6,666 nt of DNA from Polaromonas sp. YR568 (GCA_945871335.1 CAMBWM010000124.1:1-6666), one strand, 5' to 3'. Counted from the first letter of the stretch, positions 1 to 6,492 are shown. Notes: generated from the sequence alone by a model not told the origin. Numbers and translations: made by a program.

Positions 1-803
1 ACTTCGTCGAGCAGCGCCTCGTCTTCAATCGGCTTTACACCGCCACCGATCTTGTCAGCAGCAGCAGCTAACTGACTCACGATCTCGGCGCGGCGCTCGG
101 CAAAGCTGGCGATCACAGCGCCGTCTTTTCGCAGCGTTTCTGCGTACTGGTCGGCATGCTTGATCACAACGGGTGAGACGGCCGCCTCAAAACGGTGGCC
201 CTGGGTGCTATTGCCGGAAGTCAGCCCCAGAGCTTTCAACAGCACCATATCCGCGCCGTGCAGTGCAAGCAGGCCGTGCGCAGGCCGCACAAAACTCACG
301 CTGCTCCAGCCGGGCAGTTCGCAGTCGCGCTCGAGCTGGTAGCTCATGAGTTTGGGAATCGGCAGCTTGGCGATGGCTTCAAGCAAGGCTTTTTGCAAGC
401 CCTCGGCGAGCGTCGCGCCCTTGACCATGCTGTCGTAAAACAGGGCCTCGGCCTTACCGTCCATAGCGCGCTTGAGTTGAGGCACGGCCGAAGCGTCGGC
501 GCCAAGTGCATTGAGCCGTTTGAGCAAGGCGGGCGTGGCATTGCCGCCGGCATCAAGACCGACGCTGACAGGCATCAGTTTTTGCGAGACGGCTTTGTCT
601 GTGGCCTGGACGGCCACTTGGGTGATGTGCGCGGCCAGTCGCCGTGGCGAGGCAAACGTTGTCAGCAGCGAGCCTGCAACGGTCAAGCCCTGCGCCTGGA
701 GTTGCTCAAACAGCACGCCGGCAAAAGCATCACCGAGTTTTTTCAGGGCCTTGGGCGGCAGCTCTTCTACAAAGAGTTCGAGCAAGAGGTTCTGGGTCGT
801 CAT
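1..803 (-). CDS. glyS: Glycyl-tRNA synthetase beta subunit, N-terminal part (runs off the left edge)
   Basis: Beta chain of the bacterial alpha2beta2 glycyl-tRNA synthetase, which charges tRNA-Gly with glycine in the cytoplasm; the beta chain contributes mainly to tRNA recognition. Translating the minus strand gives an N-terminus containing ELFVEELPPKALKKLG, the hallmark start of GlyS, followed by FASPRRLAAHI, IAKLPIPKLMSY, SFVRPAHGLLALHG and GHRFE, all of which line up with E. coli GlyS from memory. About 267 codons are present, against roughly 690-720 in the family, so the C-terminal part is outside the window; no internal stop is seen. The start is ambiguous between ATG at 803 and an in-frame ATG at 809. 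I prefer 803 (MTTQNLL) because a GAG lies 6 bases upstream and the family usually begins this way. The glyQ stop is at 815-817, so the two genes are almost contiguous and surely co-transcribed. Confidence 0.95.
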   Translation of the reverse strand, partial: MTTQNLLLELFVEELPPKALKKLGDAFAGVLFEQLQAQGLTVAGSLLTTFASPRRLAAHITQVAVQATDKAVSQKLMPVSVGLDAGGNATPALLKRLNALGADASAVPQLKRAMDGKAEALFYDSMVKGATLAEGLQKALLEAIAKLPIPKLMSYQLERDCELPGWSSVSFVRPAHGLLALHGADMVLLKALGLTSGNSTQGHRFEAAVSPVVIKHADQYAETLRKDGAVIASFAERRAEIVSQLAAAADKIGGGVKPIEDEALLDE

Positions 804-814
804 CGTCATCTCGC

Positions 815-1825
815 TCACGCAGCTTTCTGGTTCAAGACAGGCATGGCGGTTTGCATCTGCGCCACCCATTCGCGCGGCGCCAGCGGAAAGCCCAGGCGCT
901 CGCGGCTGTCAAAGTAACTCTGCGCCACGGCGCGCGCCAGGTTGCGGATACGGCCTATGTAGGCGGCGCGCTCGGTCACGGAAATCGCGCCGCGCGCGTC
1001 CAGCAGGTTGAAGCTGTGGGCGGCCTTGAGCACTTGCTCGTAAGCCGGCAGGGCCAGTTGCACGTCGATCAAGTGTTTGGCCTGCTTCTCGTGCGCATTG
1101 AAGGCGGTGAACAAAAACTCGACATCGCTGTGCTCGAAGTTGTAAGTCGATTGCTCGACCTCGTTTTGCCTGTAAACGTCACCGTAGAAAAGCTTGCCCC
1201 CACGCTCCCCCACTGCGTGTGGCTCGCTGCCCCCCGAGGGGACTGTCTCCGCTTGGGAGCGGCCCGGCGCGGACCCGCCTTCAGTCCAGACCAGGTTGTA
1301 GACGTTGTCCACGCCCTGCAGGTACATGGCCAGGCGCTCCAGGCCGTAAGTGATCTCGCCGGTGATAGGCCGGCAGTCAATGCCACCGACTTGCTGGAAG
1401 TAAGTGAACTGCGTGACTTCCATGCCGTTTAGCCAGACTTCCCAGCCCAGGCCCCAGGCGCCCAATGTCGGGTTTTCCCAATCGTCTTCGACAAAACGGA
1501 TATCGTTTTGCTTGAGGTCAAAGCCCAGCGCTTCGAGCGAGCCAAGGTAGAGCTCTAGGATGTTGCTGGGCGCTGGCTTGAGCACCACCTGGTACTGGTA
1601 GTAGTGCTGCAGGCGGTTGGGATTTTCACCGTAGCGGCCGTCTTTGGGGCGGCGGCTGGGTTGTACGTAAGCGGCTTTCCAGGGCTCGGGGCCAAGCGCT
1701 CTTAAAAAAGTAGCAGTGTGCGAGGTACCGGCGCCGACCTCCATGTCATAGGGTTGCAACAGGGCGCAGCCTTGGTCAGCCCAGTAGGACTGGAGCTTGA
1801 GAATGATTTGCTGGAAAGTGAGCAT
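815..1825 (-). CDS. glyQ: Glycyl-tRNA synthetase alpha subunit with an in-frame insertion of about 30 residues
   Basis: Catalytic alpha chain of the tetrameric class II glycyl-tRNA synthetase; it forms glycyl-adenylate and transfers glycine to tRNA-Gly. The protein is almost collinear with E. coli Gly[14 protein letters not shown] (24-36), [19 protein letters not shown] (53-71), [21 protein letters not shown] (from 111), the motif-3 region [11 protein letters not shown] (158-168), [18 protein letters not shown] (214-231) and [19 protein letters not shown] (268-286). It has 336 residues, while E. coli GlyQ has about 303. The excess is nearly all at residues 182-213, a Gly/Ser/Pro/Glu-rich stretch between VYNLVWT and YGDVYRQN where relatives have only a few residues. 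The reading frame stays open. ATG at 1825 is chosen because [15 protein letters not shown] is the family start; an upstream extension to TTG at 1849 has no family or ribosome-site support. It lies 64 bases after lnt and immediately before glyS. Confidence 0.96.
   Translation of the reverse strand: MLTFQQIILKLQSYWADQGCALLQPYDMEVGAGTSHTATFLRALGPEPWKAAYVQPSRRPKDGRYGENPNRLQHYYQYQVVLKPAPSNILELYLGSLEALGFDLKQNDIRFVEDDWENPTLGAWGLGWEVWLNGMEVTQFTYFQQVGGIDCRPITGEITYGLERLAMYLQGVDNVYNLVWTEGGSAPGRSQAETVPSGGSEPHAVGERGGKLFYGDVYRQNEVEQSTYNFEHSDVEFLFTAFNAHEKQAKHLIDVQLALPAYEQVLKAAHSFNLLDARGAISVTERAAYIGRIRNLARAVAQSYFDSRERLGFPLAPREWVAQMQTAMPVLNQKAA
1187..1282 (-). repeat. GC-rich palindromic repeat element captured in frame inside glyQ
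   Basis: The 96 bases encode GlyQ residues 182-213, which interrupt conserved sequence. On the plus strand the block contains several short inverted repeats: cacgc at 1201-1205 with gcgtg at 1215-1219, cccc at 1231-1234 with gggg at 1238-1241 around a 3-base loop, and ccgc at 1249-1252 with gcgg at 1259-1262. Its motifs, such as GCCCCCACGCTCCCCCACT, GCTGCCCCCCGAGGGG and GCGGCCCGGCGCGG, resemble an intergenic repeat I recall as abundant in Comamonadaceae genomes; that resemblance is from memory and was not searched. I find no stop codon in any of the six frames across it. The exact boundaries are uncertain by a few codons, because relatives carry a short variable loop here. Confidence 0.7.
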
Positions 1826-1840
1826 GGCAACTTGGGTTCT

Positions 1841-1871
1841 AGGGGGCAAGGCGCTTGGCGCGCCAACCCCT
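1841..1871. repeat. Two-part hairpin in the lnt-glyQ gap
   Basis: AGGGG at 1841-1845 pairs with CCCCT at 1867-1871. Inside, GGCGC at 1850-1854 pairs with GCGCC at 1860-1864. The centre also contains the perfect 12-base palindrome TTGGCGCGCCAA (1855-1866). On the plus strand the stem is followed by TTTATTTTA, as in an intrinsic terminator, but no plus-strand gene leads into it. In the sense of the operon (minus strand) there is no U-tract after the stem, so it should not terminate; it would form an RNA hairpin ending about 15 bases before the glyQ ATG. It could stabilise the message, be a processing site or modulate glyQ translation, or be a decayed repeat copy. Confidence 0.45.
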
Positions 1872-1889
1872 TTATTTTACGCCGCGCAC

Positions 1890-3461
1890 TCAGGATGAAC
1901 GGGTCGTGCGCCATCGGGCTAGCGCGGCGATCAGCAAGACGCTTGCGCCCAGAAGCCACCAAGGCGCCAGTCCGAAGTGCGAGACCCAGCGCGCATACAG
2001 CGTCAGGCCGTCGGCACCCTGTACCTCCGCCACCAGGGCGCCGCGTGTATGCCGCGCCAGGGCATGCGTGACGCGGCCTTGCGCATCAATCACTACCGTT
2101 GCACCGGTGTTGGTGGCGCGCAGCATGGGACGGGCAAATTCAAGTGCGCGCATACGCGAGATGTTCAGGTGCTGGTCAATCGCCACTGTGTTACCAAACC
2201 AGGCGATGTTGCTGACATTGACCAGGACGGTGGGCGCACTCACCACGTCCTTGAACTGGGCGCCGATTTCTTCGCCGAACAGGTCTTCATAGCAAATGTT
2301 GGGCGCTATGCGCTCGCCCTGCCACTCCAGCATGGTTTGAACCAAAGGGCCCCTATTGAAGTCCCCCAACGGAATATTCATCATGCGGATAAACCACTTA
2401 AAAAACGGCGGCACAAATTCGCCAAATGGCACCAAGTGATGTTTGTCGTAACGATACGCTGGCGCACCTGGTTTCAGACCTACGACGGCGTTGCTGTAGC
2501 CCGCTTGTGCGGTGCCCATTGGCAGGCCGATCAATGCGGCCTGTTGGCCACTGGCAAAGCGCTGTTCAATTGCTTCCCAATACCCAGGCGGTAACTGAGC
2601 GGGCAGCATAGGCAAAGCCGTTTCAGGCAAGACGACCAGTGCGGTTTGAGCCGCCTGCAACTGCTCAGCATAAAAGTTCAACGCGTCGCGCACACCCGTG
2701 CCGGCTTGGAACTTCTGGTCTTGCGAAATATTGCCTTGCACCAGCGTGACCGTGAGCGGCGCACGCAGGGGCGCAGGGGCATAGGTCGCAGGCAGCACCG
2801 ACACAAGCAGGCAGGCCACCAGCAAAGTTACCGTGGCCATGCCGGCTTGCATGCTTCGACTGGCTTGCAGTGCACGCAGGCAAGTGGCCAGCAAGGCCGC
2901 CATGAAGGCCGCAGCCAGTGTCAGTCCATGAACGCCAACCCAACCGGCCAGAGGCCGCGCCCAACCGTCTATGTGCGCATAGCCGCCCTCGCCCCACGGG
3001 AAACCGGTGAATATTTGAACACGGGCCATTTCGGCAAGCAGCCAAGTTCCTGCAAATAGGGCAGCCCGCGCTGCGCCTCCAGTAGGCGCAAGCCATACGA
3101 ACAAAGCAGCAGCCAGCGCGTAGTACAAGCCCAGGGCAGCGGCCAGCGCAAAAACCGCCAAGACGGCAAACGGTGCTGGCAGGCCACCATAAAAATGCAT
3201 AGAAATAAACAGCCACCAGAATGTGCCGCACAGCATGGCACAAGCAAATAACCATGCTAATTTAGCTGCTTGACCAACGCGCCGCGCTGTCAGCGTTGGC
3301 GCCAGTTGCCAAGCCAACACGGCCAGCGAGCCAATTTGCAAGCCGCCCCAGGCTTGGCCTGTTTGCAACGGACCAAAGCCTGCAAAAGGCCATGCGATGC
3401 TAAGCGCATGGGCATAACCGGCCGCCAGCACAATCAGTGCAGAACTCCATGCCGGTTGCAT
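1890..3461 (-). CDS. lnt: Apolipoprotein N-acyltransferase
   Basis: Inner-membrane enzyme that adds the third acyl chain to the N-terminal cysteine of bacterial lipoproteins, the last step after Lgt and LspA. The N-terminal part has several hydrophobic segments (for example SALIVLAAGYAHALSIAWPF, FAVLAVFALAAALGLYYALAAALFVWLA and LTLAAAFMAALLATCL), as expected for the transmembrane half. The C-terminal nitrilase-like domain carries the catalytic triad in context: Glu in LPETALP, Lys in YDKHHLVPFGEFVPP and Cys in APNICYEDLFGEE (residues 299, 359 and 409 counted from the upstream ATG). A last hydrophobic segment (WWLLGASVLLIAALA) closes the protein. ATG at 3461 is preferred: AGGA lies 9 bases upstream, and the membrane segment starts straight away. 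ATG at 3518 would add a polar 19-residue leader with no visible ribosome site, but cannot be excluded. The length is 523 (or 542) residues, against 512 in E. coli. Confidence 0.95.
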   Translation of the reverse strand: MQPAWSSALIVLAAGYAHALSIAWPFAGFGPLQTGQAWGGLQIGSLAVLAWQLAPTLTARRVGQAAKLAWLFACAMLCGTFWWLFISMHFYGGLPAPFAVLAVFALAAALGLYYALAAALFVWLAPTGGAARAALFAGTWLLAEMARVQIFTGFPWGEGGYAHIDGWARPLAGWVGVHGLTLAAAFMAALLATCLRALQASRSMQAGMATVTLLVACLLVSVLPATYAPAPLRAPLTVTLVQGNISQDQKFQAGTGVRDALNFYAEQLQAAQTALVVLPETALPMLPAQLPPGYWEAIEQRFASGQQAALIGLPMGTAQAGYSNAVVGLKPGAPAYRYDKHHLVPFGEFVPPFFKWFIRMMNIPLGDFNRGPLVQTMLEWQGERIAPNICYEDLFGEEIGAQFKDVVSAPTVLVNVSNIAWFGNTVAIDQHLNISRMRALEFARPMLRATNTGATVVIDAQGRVTHALARHTRGALVAEVQGADGLTLYARWVSHFGLAPWWLLGASVLLIAALARWRTTRSS

Positions 3462-3557
3462 TTTGACTTGTCCTGGGGTGCCTGTTCGGGGCAAAGCTGC
3501 TGACTGGAAGCTCGGCATGAGTCGCTTTGCTGCTTATCGTTTTACGACCGAGCCGAC

Positions 3558-4430
3558 TCAGGCGACTTGTCCGGCTGCTAAGGCTTGATTTTCCGGTGAT
3601 ACCTTGAACCATCGCACGGCTCCGCCTTTGGTGTGCAAGACAACAAACTGCAGGCCGGCCATGACCAGCCTTTCATTGCGTTTAGGTACATGTCCCATTT
3701 CATGCGCCACCAGGCCACCAATAGTTTCAAAATCAGTCTCGGGCAGGCTTACTCCAAAGGCCTCGTTGACGCGCTCTATAGCGGTGTCGCCACTGACGCG
3801 ATAAGTACGATCACCCAAGCCAAAAATATCGCCGTCGTCTTCTGCAATGTCAAACTCGTCTTCGATTTCCCCAACGATTTGCTCGAGCACGTCTTCGATC
3901 GTGATGAGGCCGGCGACACGTCCGAATTCATCGATCACGATGGCCAGGTGATTGCGGTTGCCACGAAACTCACGCAACAAGTCGTTCAGTCCTTTGCTTT
4001 CGGGTACAAACGCTGCCGGTCGCAGCAAGGCACGTATGTTCAGTTCCGGCGCACGCTGCAGTTTGAGCAGGTCCTTGGCCATGAGGATGCCCAGAATATT
4101 TTCTTTCTCACCTTCATAGACAGGAAAGCGCGAGTGTGCGGTGTCGATAACGAGGTGCAGCAATTCGTCGAAGGGGGCGTCGATGTTGATGACATCCATC
4201 CGTGGTGCTGCGACCATCACATCACCAGCCGTCATATCGGCCATGCGTATGACGCCTTCGAGCATCTCGCGGCTTTGTGCGCCAATGACTTCATTGTCTT
4301 GCGCTTCGACCAGGGTCTCTATCAACTCGTCCTTCGAGTCGGGGCCGGGGTGAAGCATTTCAGCTAGCTTTTGCAGAAAGCCGCGTTTGTCTTCCGTTTT
4401 ATGGGATCGACTGGGGGGGGCGTCGGACAC
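3558..4430 (-). CDS. corC: CorC/HlyC-family CBS-domain protein
   Basis: Resembles E. coli YbeX/CorC (about 292 residues; 290 here), a cytoplasmic protein linked to magnesium and cobalt efflux and, in more recent work, to ribosome and RNA homeostasis; its biochemical role is not settled. Two CBS domains are visible: about residues 70-128 (DVMVAAPRMDV, HSRFPVYEGEKENILGILMAKDLL) and 137-190 (HLAIVIDEFGRVAGLITIEDVLEQIVGEIEDE). They are followed by the CorC_HlyC C-terminal domain, about 205-280 (YRVSGDTAIERVNEAFG, FETIGGLVAHEMGHVPKRNE). The start is GTG at 4430; an in-frame TAA lies just upstream and no ATG start precedes the conserved part, though ribosome-site support is weak. Codons 4-6 form a run of eight Cs. 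The neighbouring downstream lnt matches the YbeX-Lnt arrangement of E. coli. ybeZ and ybeY, often found upstream, are not here. Confidence 0.93.
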   Translation of the reverse strand: MSDAPPSRSHKTEDKRGFLQKLAEMLHPGPDSKDELIETLVEAQDNEVIGAQSREMLEGVIRMADMTAGDVMVAAPRMDVINIDAPFDELLHLVIDTAHSRFPVYEGEKENILGILMAKDLLKLQRAPELNIRALLRPAAFVPESKGLNDLLREFRGNRNHLAIVIDEFGRVAGLITIEDVLEQIVGEIEDEFDIAEDDGDIFGLGDRTYRVSGDTAIERVNEAFGVSLPETDFETIGGLVAHEMGHVPKRNERLVMAGLQFVVLHTKGGAVRWFKVSPENQALAAGQVA

Positions 4431-4472
4431 GTAGGTGTTCGGTAGTTAATAAGCGCCTAAGGATAGCCGATA

Positions 4473-4501
4473 TTTATTTCGATGCTTTTACGCGCTGTCC
4501 A
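4473..4501 (-). promoter_or_regulatory. Possible sigma-70 promoter for the corC-lnt-glyQ-glyS series
   Basis: On the minus strand TGGACA (4501-4496, 5 of 6 matches to TTGACA) is separated by 17 bases from AATAAA (4478-4473, 4 of 6 matches to TATAAT). It lies in the 75-base gap between the GNAT gene and the corC GTG start, which would leave a leader of about 35-40 bases. The -10 element is weak, so this is a candidate only; read-through from the GNAT gene is the alternative. Confidence 0.3.
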
Positions 4502-4505
4502 GGCC

Positions 4506-5180
4506 TTAACTTGGTCTGCGCGTCTTTGCTTGGCGCACGCCAAGTCGCACCTCTTGCATCGTTCGCAAAACATCCCAGAACTGTTTTGCCTGCACCTTCA
4601 ATCGGTAGTCGGTTTGTGCGAGGTGCTCTTCGAACACCTCCGTCATGCGCGAGTCAAAGTTTGAAGGTAGCAGCCTGAGGTAGGCATCGCTCTCAGCACC
4701 GTCTCTCTGGAGGATTGCGCCTGATTTGCGTGCGATGTTCAGCATGGCAGTATTTTCACTGAGCGCATGGATGAACATCATTTCCGCACCCTCGTTGCGA
4801 GCATGCATCACGGCCCTGTCAAACAAACTGGCGCCATAGCCTCGACCTCTTGCATGCGCCAGCACTGAGACACCAAACTCAGCGCAGCTGCTGAAGTCTG
4901 TTTCCAGCGAAAACGCCATGTGGGCCATCGCAATCAATTCGAGCCGTCGGTTGTAGATGCCAAAAATCTCATCCCGCTCGAAGTTCAGCCCGGTAACGTA
5001 GCGCGCAATCATTTCGTCGCTGGCACTGTAGCCAAAGCGCAGATAGCGATCTTCTTTTGAGAGTGCCCGCAAATGTTTGCCGATCTTCTGCGCATGGCTG
5101 ACGCTCAGCGCACGGATAGGCACTTTGACGGCCGTTTTATGCACGTGGCTTTGATTTTTTCCTCGCAACATCCCAAACAT
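4506..5180 (-). CDS. GNAT-family N-acetyltransferase, substrate unknown
   Basis: A 224-residue protein with the GNAT fold, which transfers an acetyl group from acetyl-CoA to an amine. Numbered from the chosen start, motif A is seen as EFGVSVLAHARGRGYGASLF (101-120), with the acetyl-CoA pyrophosphate loop R-G-R-G-Y-G at 111-116, and motif B as ALSENTAMLNIARKSGA (139-155). The segment LRALSKEDRYLRFGYSASDE (38-56) resembles the N-terminal part of GNATs related to the protein-acetylating Pat group, but no NDP-forming acyl-CoA synthetase domain is attached. A basic tail (VRQAKTRRPS) follows a likely helical C-terminus. ATG at 5180 is chosen because AGAAGGA sits 6 bases upstream; an in-frame ATG at 5231 gives 17 more residues without a clear ribosome site. 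The substrate cannot be inferred. It is separated from corC by 75 bases and is divergent from the MBL gene. Confidence 0.88.
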   Translation of the reverse strand: MFGMLRGKNQSHVHKTAVKVPIRALSVSHAQKIGKHLRALSKEDRYLRFGYSASDEMIARYVTGLNFERDEIFGIYNRRLELIAMAHMAFSLETDFSSCAEFGVSVLAHARGRGYGASLFDRAVMHARNEGAEMMFIHALSENTAMLNIARKSGAILQRDGAESDAYLRLLPSNFDSRMTEVFEEHLAQTDYRLKVQAKQFWDVLRTMQEVRLGVRQAKTRRPS

Positions 5181-5186
5181 TCTTTT

Positions 5187-5193
5187 TCCTTCT
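5187..5193 (-). promoter_or_regulatory. Strong ribosome binding site deciding the GNAT start
   Basis: The minus strand reads AGAAGGA, then six bases (AAAAGA), then ATG at 5180. This is the best Shine-Dalgarno match in the window and is why the shorter start is preferred over ATG at 5231, where the codons between would overlap this site. Confidence 0.75.
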
Positions 5194-5538
5194 TTAAAGG
5201 ATGCTTTGATGAATTTGCCTGCTGTGATCATTCAAGCACTCTAAGGGTTTTCCATTGTCTGCAATTTTTTTAATTTTTTATGTAACTCTCCCTTTGCGCC
5301 AGATGCATCTGTACTTTTCAACAATGCTTTTTAAGGCATGTATTTACTAGTCTTAGTGCTCTGTTTAAAGAAGCAATTATTTTTTTAGATTTCTATTTTT
5401 TGTTGCAGTGCAGCAACGCTGTTGATGTTTTTGTTCATTTGTGCATTTTTGCCCCTTTGCCCTGCTTCGCAACGCTCCAAGTTCTAACTCTTCTCAAAGG
5501 TTTTTTGAATGTATGATTTTCTTTCGCTCTTGTCTTTT
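5194..5538. other. T-rich gene-free region between divergent genes
   Basis: About 375 bases separate the two divergent genes (5181-5556). The plus strand is strikingly T-rich, with runs of 6-7 T near 5265-5280, 5380-5401, 5501-5506 and 5552-5558. A short hairpin can form at about 5402-5417 (GTTGC and GCAAC around a 6-base loop). The A-tracts seen on the minus strand (AAAAAATTAAAAAAA, near 5265-5279) would suit an UP element or a nucleoid-protein site upstream of the GNAT gene, but I find no convincing -35/-10 pair beside them. Frames open here give low-complexity Phe/Leu/Cys-rich peptides, with no family resemblance. It most probably holds the divergent promoters and nothing coding. Confidence 0.6.
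5512..5517 (+). promoter_or_regulatory. Possible -10 element for the MBL-fold gene
   Basis: TATGAT matches the -10 consensus at five of six positions and lies about 40 bases before the proposed TTG start, with T-rich DNA around it. No good -35 hexamer is found 16-18 bases upstream, so the call is weak. Confidence 0.3.
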
Positions 5539-5545
5539 ATGCCTT

Positions 5546-5551
5546 GAAGGA
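5546..5551 (+). promoter_or_regulatory. Ribosome binding site supporting a TTG start
   Basis: GAAGGA is followed by five Ts and then TTG at 5557. The in-frame TGA at 5545-5547 overlaps the site, so no start further upstream is possible in this frame. The site is the main support for the non-ATG start of the MBL-fold gene. Confidence 0.6.
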
Positions 5552-5556
5552 TTTTT

Positions 5557-6480
5557 TTGTCTTGTTCTGTTTTATTACCTTTTGGCATTCAGGTCATCGA
5601 AAGGGGATGGCTGTCCTCAAACATTGTTGTTCTTACCGGTAACAACTCCACGGCTTTGATTGACAGCGGTTACGCTTCTCATGGCGCTCAAACTGTTGCT
5701 TTGGTTCAATCAACACTGGGTACTTCAAGCCCGGATCTGTTGCTCAATACGCATCTGCACAGCGACCATTGCGGTGGCAATGCGGCTTTACAAGCGAAGT
5801 TCCCATCGCTTAAAACGCTTATTCCTCCGGGTCAATCACGATTCGTTACAAATTGGGATCCCGTAGCGCTGAGCTATCAGCCAACCGGTCAAATTTGTCC
5901 CCAATTCTTTTTTCATGGCTTGCTGAACCCGGGCACTGAGGTTGTTTTAGGTGATCTTGTTTGGGAGATTCACTCCGCTGCCGGTCACGACCCTCATTCG
6001 CTTGTTTTTTTTCAGCGCGATGCCCGGATACTTGTTTCTGCTGACGCATTATGGGAAAACGGCTTTGGTATTGTTTTCCCCGAGCTAGAAGGCGAGTCTG
6101 CCTTTGACGATGTTTCTTCGACCCTGGATTTGATTGAAGATCTGTTGCCGCTCACTGTCATTCCTGGCCATGGAGCGCCTTTTTTTTATTCGAATGAAAT
6201 CATGTCACGTGCTCGTGATCGTCTTGCTGCTTTCGTTGCGAATCCAGTCAAGCATGCCAGACATGCGGCAAAAGTTTTGCTGAAGTTCAAGCTTCTGGAA
6301 GTTCAGTCACAGTCAGCTGCTGACTTTAAAGAGTGGGCCTTGCAAACACCCTATCTTGAACTCGTTAGAAGCCGATTTTTTTCAGTCGCTAAACCTAGCC
6401 AATGGGTTGACGAGTTGATAGCAGAACTCGTTTTAAGTAATGCCGCGCGTCGCGCAGATGACAACATCTGCAATATATAA
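5557..6480 (+). CDS. Metallo-beta-lactamase-fold hydrolase, substrate unknown
   Basis: A 307-residue cytoplasmic protein (no signal peptide) of the MBL superfamily of metal-dependent hydrolases. The metal ligands are in order: T-H-L-H-S-D-H (His66, His68, Asp70, His71), His144 in AAGHDPHSL, Asp163 in LVSADALWENGFG and His205 in VIPGHGAPF. The N-terminal strand pair IERGWLSSNIVVL and TALIDSGY is typical of the fold. Residues after about 215 form an extra C-terminal helical region (ARHAAKVLLKFKLLEVQ and following). I recall similar proteins with the ADALWENGFG and FPELEGE signatures in Comamonadaceae, annotated only as MBL-fold hydrolases. The start is TTG, behind GAAGGA; the first ATG in frame is at codon 216, far too late. 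Codon use is more A/T-rich, especially at third positions, than in glyQ or lnt. It ends 13 bases before a hairpin terminator. Confidence 0.9.
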   Translation: MSCSVLLPFGIQVIERGWLSSNIVVLTGNNSTALIDSGYASHGAQTVALVQSTLGTSSPDLLLNTHLHSDHCGGNAALQAKFPSLKTLIPPGQSRFVTNWDPVALSYQPTGQICPQFFFHGLLNPGTEVVLGDLVWEIHSAAGHDPHSLVFFQRDARILVSADALWENGFGIVFPELEGESAFDDVSSTLDLIEDLLPLTVIPGHGAPFFYSNEIMSRARDRLAAFVANPVKHARHAAKVLLKFKLLEVQSQSAADFKEWALQTPYLELVRSRFFSVAKPSQWVDELIAELVLSNAARRADDNICNI

Positions 6481-6492
6481 GCCCCACAAAGG

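Noticed and set aside
195..1432. Long open frames on the plus strand opposite glyS and glyQ (195-917 and 644-1432)
   Set aside because: They are antisense to well-recognised synthetase genes, have no family resemblance, and are expected in GC-rich coding DNA.
1826..1849. N-terminal extension of GlyQ to a TTG codon at 1849
   Set aside because: Adds eight residues not found in the family; the ATG at 1825 begins exactly at the conserved MLTFQQ.
1841..1880. Intrinsic terminator on the plus strand (hairpin followed by TTTATTTTA)
   Set aside because: No plus-strand gene leads into it; it is described as a hairpin in the operon message and not called a terminator.
1977..2594. Plus-strand open frame opposite lnt, and similar ones at 2646-3059 and 3633-4367
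   Set aside because: Mirror images of lnt and corC in other frames; no ribosome sites or recognisable motifs.
5402..5425. Inverted repeat GTTGC...GCAAC as a regulator operator
   Set aside because: Only five base pairs, in low-complexity DNA and without a second copy; too weak to call a binding site.
5539..5547. Two-codon upstream frame ATG CCT TGA before the MBL gene
   Set aside because: No ribosome site precedes it; it is more easily explained as chance, though it helps fix the true start.
5441..5659. A 72-residue Phe/Leu/Cys-rich frame overlapping the MBL start
   Set aside because: Its composition follows from the T-rich DNA, it overlaps a convincing gene in another frame, and no ribosome site precedes its ATG.
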